From assembly GCA_002299585.1 (NCBI GenBank), contig DBOE01000034.1, positions 1 through 23,927 on the forward strand: a DNA stretch of 23,927 nucleotides, given 5' to 3'. How positions within the stretch are numbered: position 1 is the stretch's first letter; each line of letters opens with the position of its first letter. Both the position numbers and the translations under genes were made by a program. Shown in pieces: positions 23,148 through 23,927 of this stretch. The notes below the pieces were generated by a model. The model made no database searches. It was not told the origin of the DNA and saw only the letters and a program-made list of their open reading frames with translations. The DNA comes from Hydrogenovibrio sp. UBA654 (GTDB lineage Bacteria > Pseudomonadota > Gammaproteobacteria > Thiomicrospirales > Thiomicrospiraceae).

Positions 23148-23927
23148 TCAAGTTTTTTTGGGGGAAATTATGGTAAATATAGCACCATTATTCGTATTAT
23201 GGGCACTTATTTTACCGTGCATTTTATGCTCAACAATAATTTTAGAGATATACAAGCCAAGCCCTGTACCACCTGATTGATCTTTGGTCGTAAAATAAGG
23301 GTCAAATATCTTAGTAATGTTTTTATTATCAATACCGCCGGCATTATCTTCTACGCTAAAGCTGAAATGTTCATTTGTTACAGAGCTATTAATAATTATT
23401 ACAGGTTTACTTATGTTTTGTTTTTCTAAAGCCTCTGTTGCATTGCTTAATAAAGTAATTAAAACCTGAATAAACTCGTTTTTATGGCTTACTATTTTAA
23501 GGTTAATAGGTAAGTTATGCCTAACATCAATACTACTCAAACTATTTTTCATTAAATATAGCACCTCAGTAACTGCGATATTAATTATAAATTCAGAAGG
23601 TTTAGAGTTTGGGCTAAACAAGCCTCTAAAATCTTCAATGGTTTGTGACATGTGCCCTGTTAAAACAGAGATTTTATTAATTTTATCAGGCAAATAATTT
23701 TTATCAGGATTTTGTTTTTCTAAAGCCATATTCATATTCATTAATATTGAATTTATATGCATTAAAGGTTGTCGCCATTGGTGAGCTATTGAATCTAACA
23801 TAGAACCTATGTTTGCCATACGGTATTGTTTTAATAACATTTGTTCTTGTTCTTGGCGTTTTTTTAACTCCTCCTCAACCCTTCTTTCTAAGGTGTCATT
23901 AAGATCCTTTAGTTTTTTAGTCTGTTT
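23148..23927 (-). CDS. sensor histidine kinase (5' end cut by window edge)
   Basis: Partial gene: the frame stays open to base 23927, so the sensor part lies outside the window. The visible part begins with a charged coiled coil (LNDTLERRVEEELKKRQ, immediately before 23840), then the phospho-acceptor IAHQWRQPL (His encoded at 23781-23783). The ATPase domain follows, with LLSNATEAL (N box), VEDNAGGI (G1) and GGTGLGLYISK (G2), ending with IFTIISPKK. The HQWRQPL type of H box is typical of a large kinase family abundant in Campylobacterota and other sulfur- or sediment-dwelling proteobacteria. An internal ATG at 23840 should not be taken as the start, because the coiled coil upstream is in frame. 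It forms an operon with the downstream response regulator. Confidence 0.92.
   Translation of the reverse strand, partial: KQTKKLKDLNDTLERRVEEELKKRQEQEQMLLKQYRMANIGSMLDSIAHQWRQPLMHINSILMNMNMALEKQNPDKNYLPDKINKISVLTGHMSQTIEDFRGLFSPNSKPSEFIINIAVTEVLYLMKNSLSSIDVRHNLPINLKIVSHKNEFIQVLITLLSNATEALEKQNISKPVIIINSSVTNEHFSFSVEDNAGGIDNKNITKIFDPYFTTKDQSGGTGLGLYISKIIVEHKMHGKISAHNTNNGAIFTIISPKKT

Overview
The window reads as a chromosomal segment of a low-GC gammaproteobacterium (GC looks like the mid-thirties by eye; not computed). Nearly every gene is vertical housekeeping of gammaproteobacterial type: TmcA, RsmJ, RsmE, PurE/PurK, PBP1A, PriA and RecQ with intact zinc and HRDC regions. The genus cannot be fixed from sequence alone. 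A sulfur-oxidiser/Thiotrichales-like or symbiont lineage is possible, but that is only inference from AT richness and from a kinase of the type common in sulfur bacteria. There are no rRNA, tRNA, transposase, phage or CRISPR signatures. No gene-free stretch exceeds 300 bases; the largest gap is 16355-16616 (262 nt) and carries divergent promoter candidates.

Layout. 1-2955: metK, metF and rsmE on +, covering SAM synthesis, methyl-folate supply and a SAM-dependent rRNA methylase. 2956-7709: on -, priA followed by a coupled pair of uncharacterised envelope proteins (TIGR03546-like, then TIGR03545-like). 7811-12760: rsmJ (+) and recQ (-) converge with overlapping 3' ends, then tmcA (+). 12767-16354: on -, a small two-helix membrane protein, mrcA (PBP1A) and a fructosamine-kinase-family protein abutting mrcA. 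16617-18254: purE-purK on +. 18243-20236: on -, a MidA/NDUFAF7-type methyltransferase followed by uppP. 20322-21243: on +, two tandem paralogous small proteins that resemble the C-terminal domain of the flagellar switch protein FliG. 21255-22276: folB (-) and plsY (+), divergent. 22451-23927: on -, a histidine kinase (cut by the window edge) and its OmpR-type response regulator.

Most interesting points. (1) The tandem FliG-C-like pair stands outside any flagellar context and looks like an undescribed two-gene module. (2) metK carries a perfect-frame 12-bp tandem repeat that lengthens the loop before the active-site GAGDQG motif. (3) Seven C/G homopolymer tracts of 7-11 bases occur in an otherwise AT-rich window, five preceded by TA on the C strand; five lie inside genes (priA, tmcA, the fructosamine kinase, and two in the MidA-type gene), and they are candidate slippage sites. 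(4) The TIGR03546/TIGR03545 pair has a charged 15-residue repeat tail. (5) An 11-bp inverted repeat sits immediately before the mrcA start codon, which lacks a visible Shine-Dalgarno.
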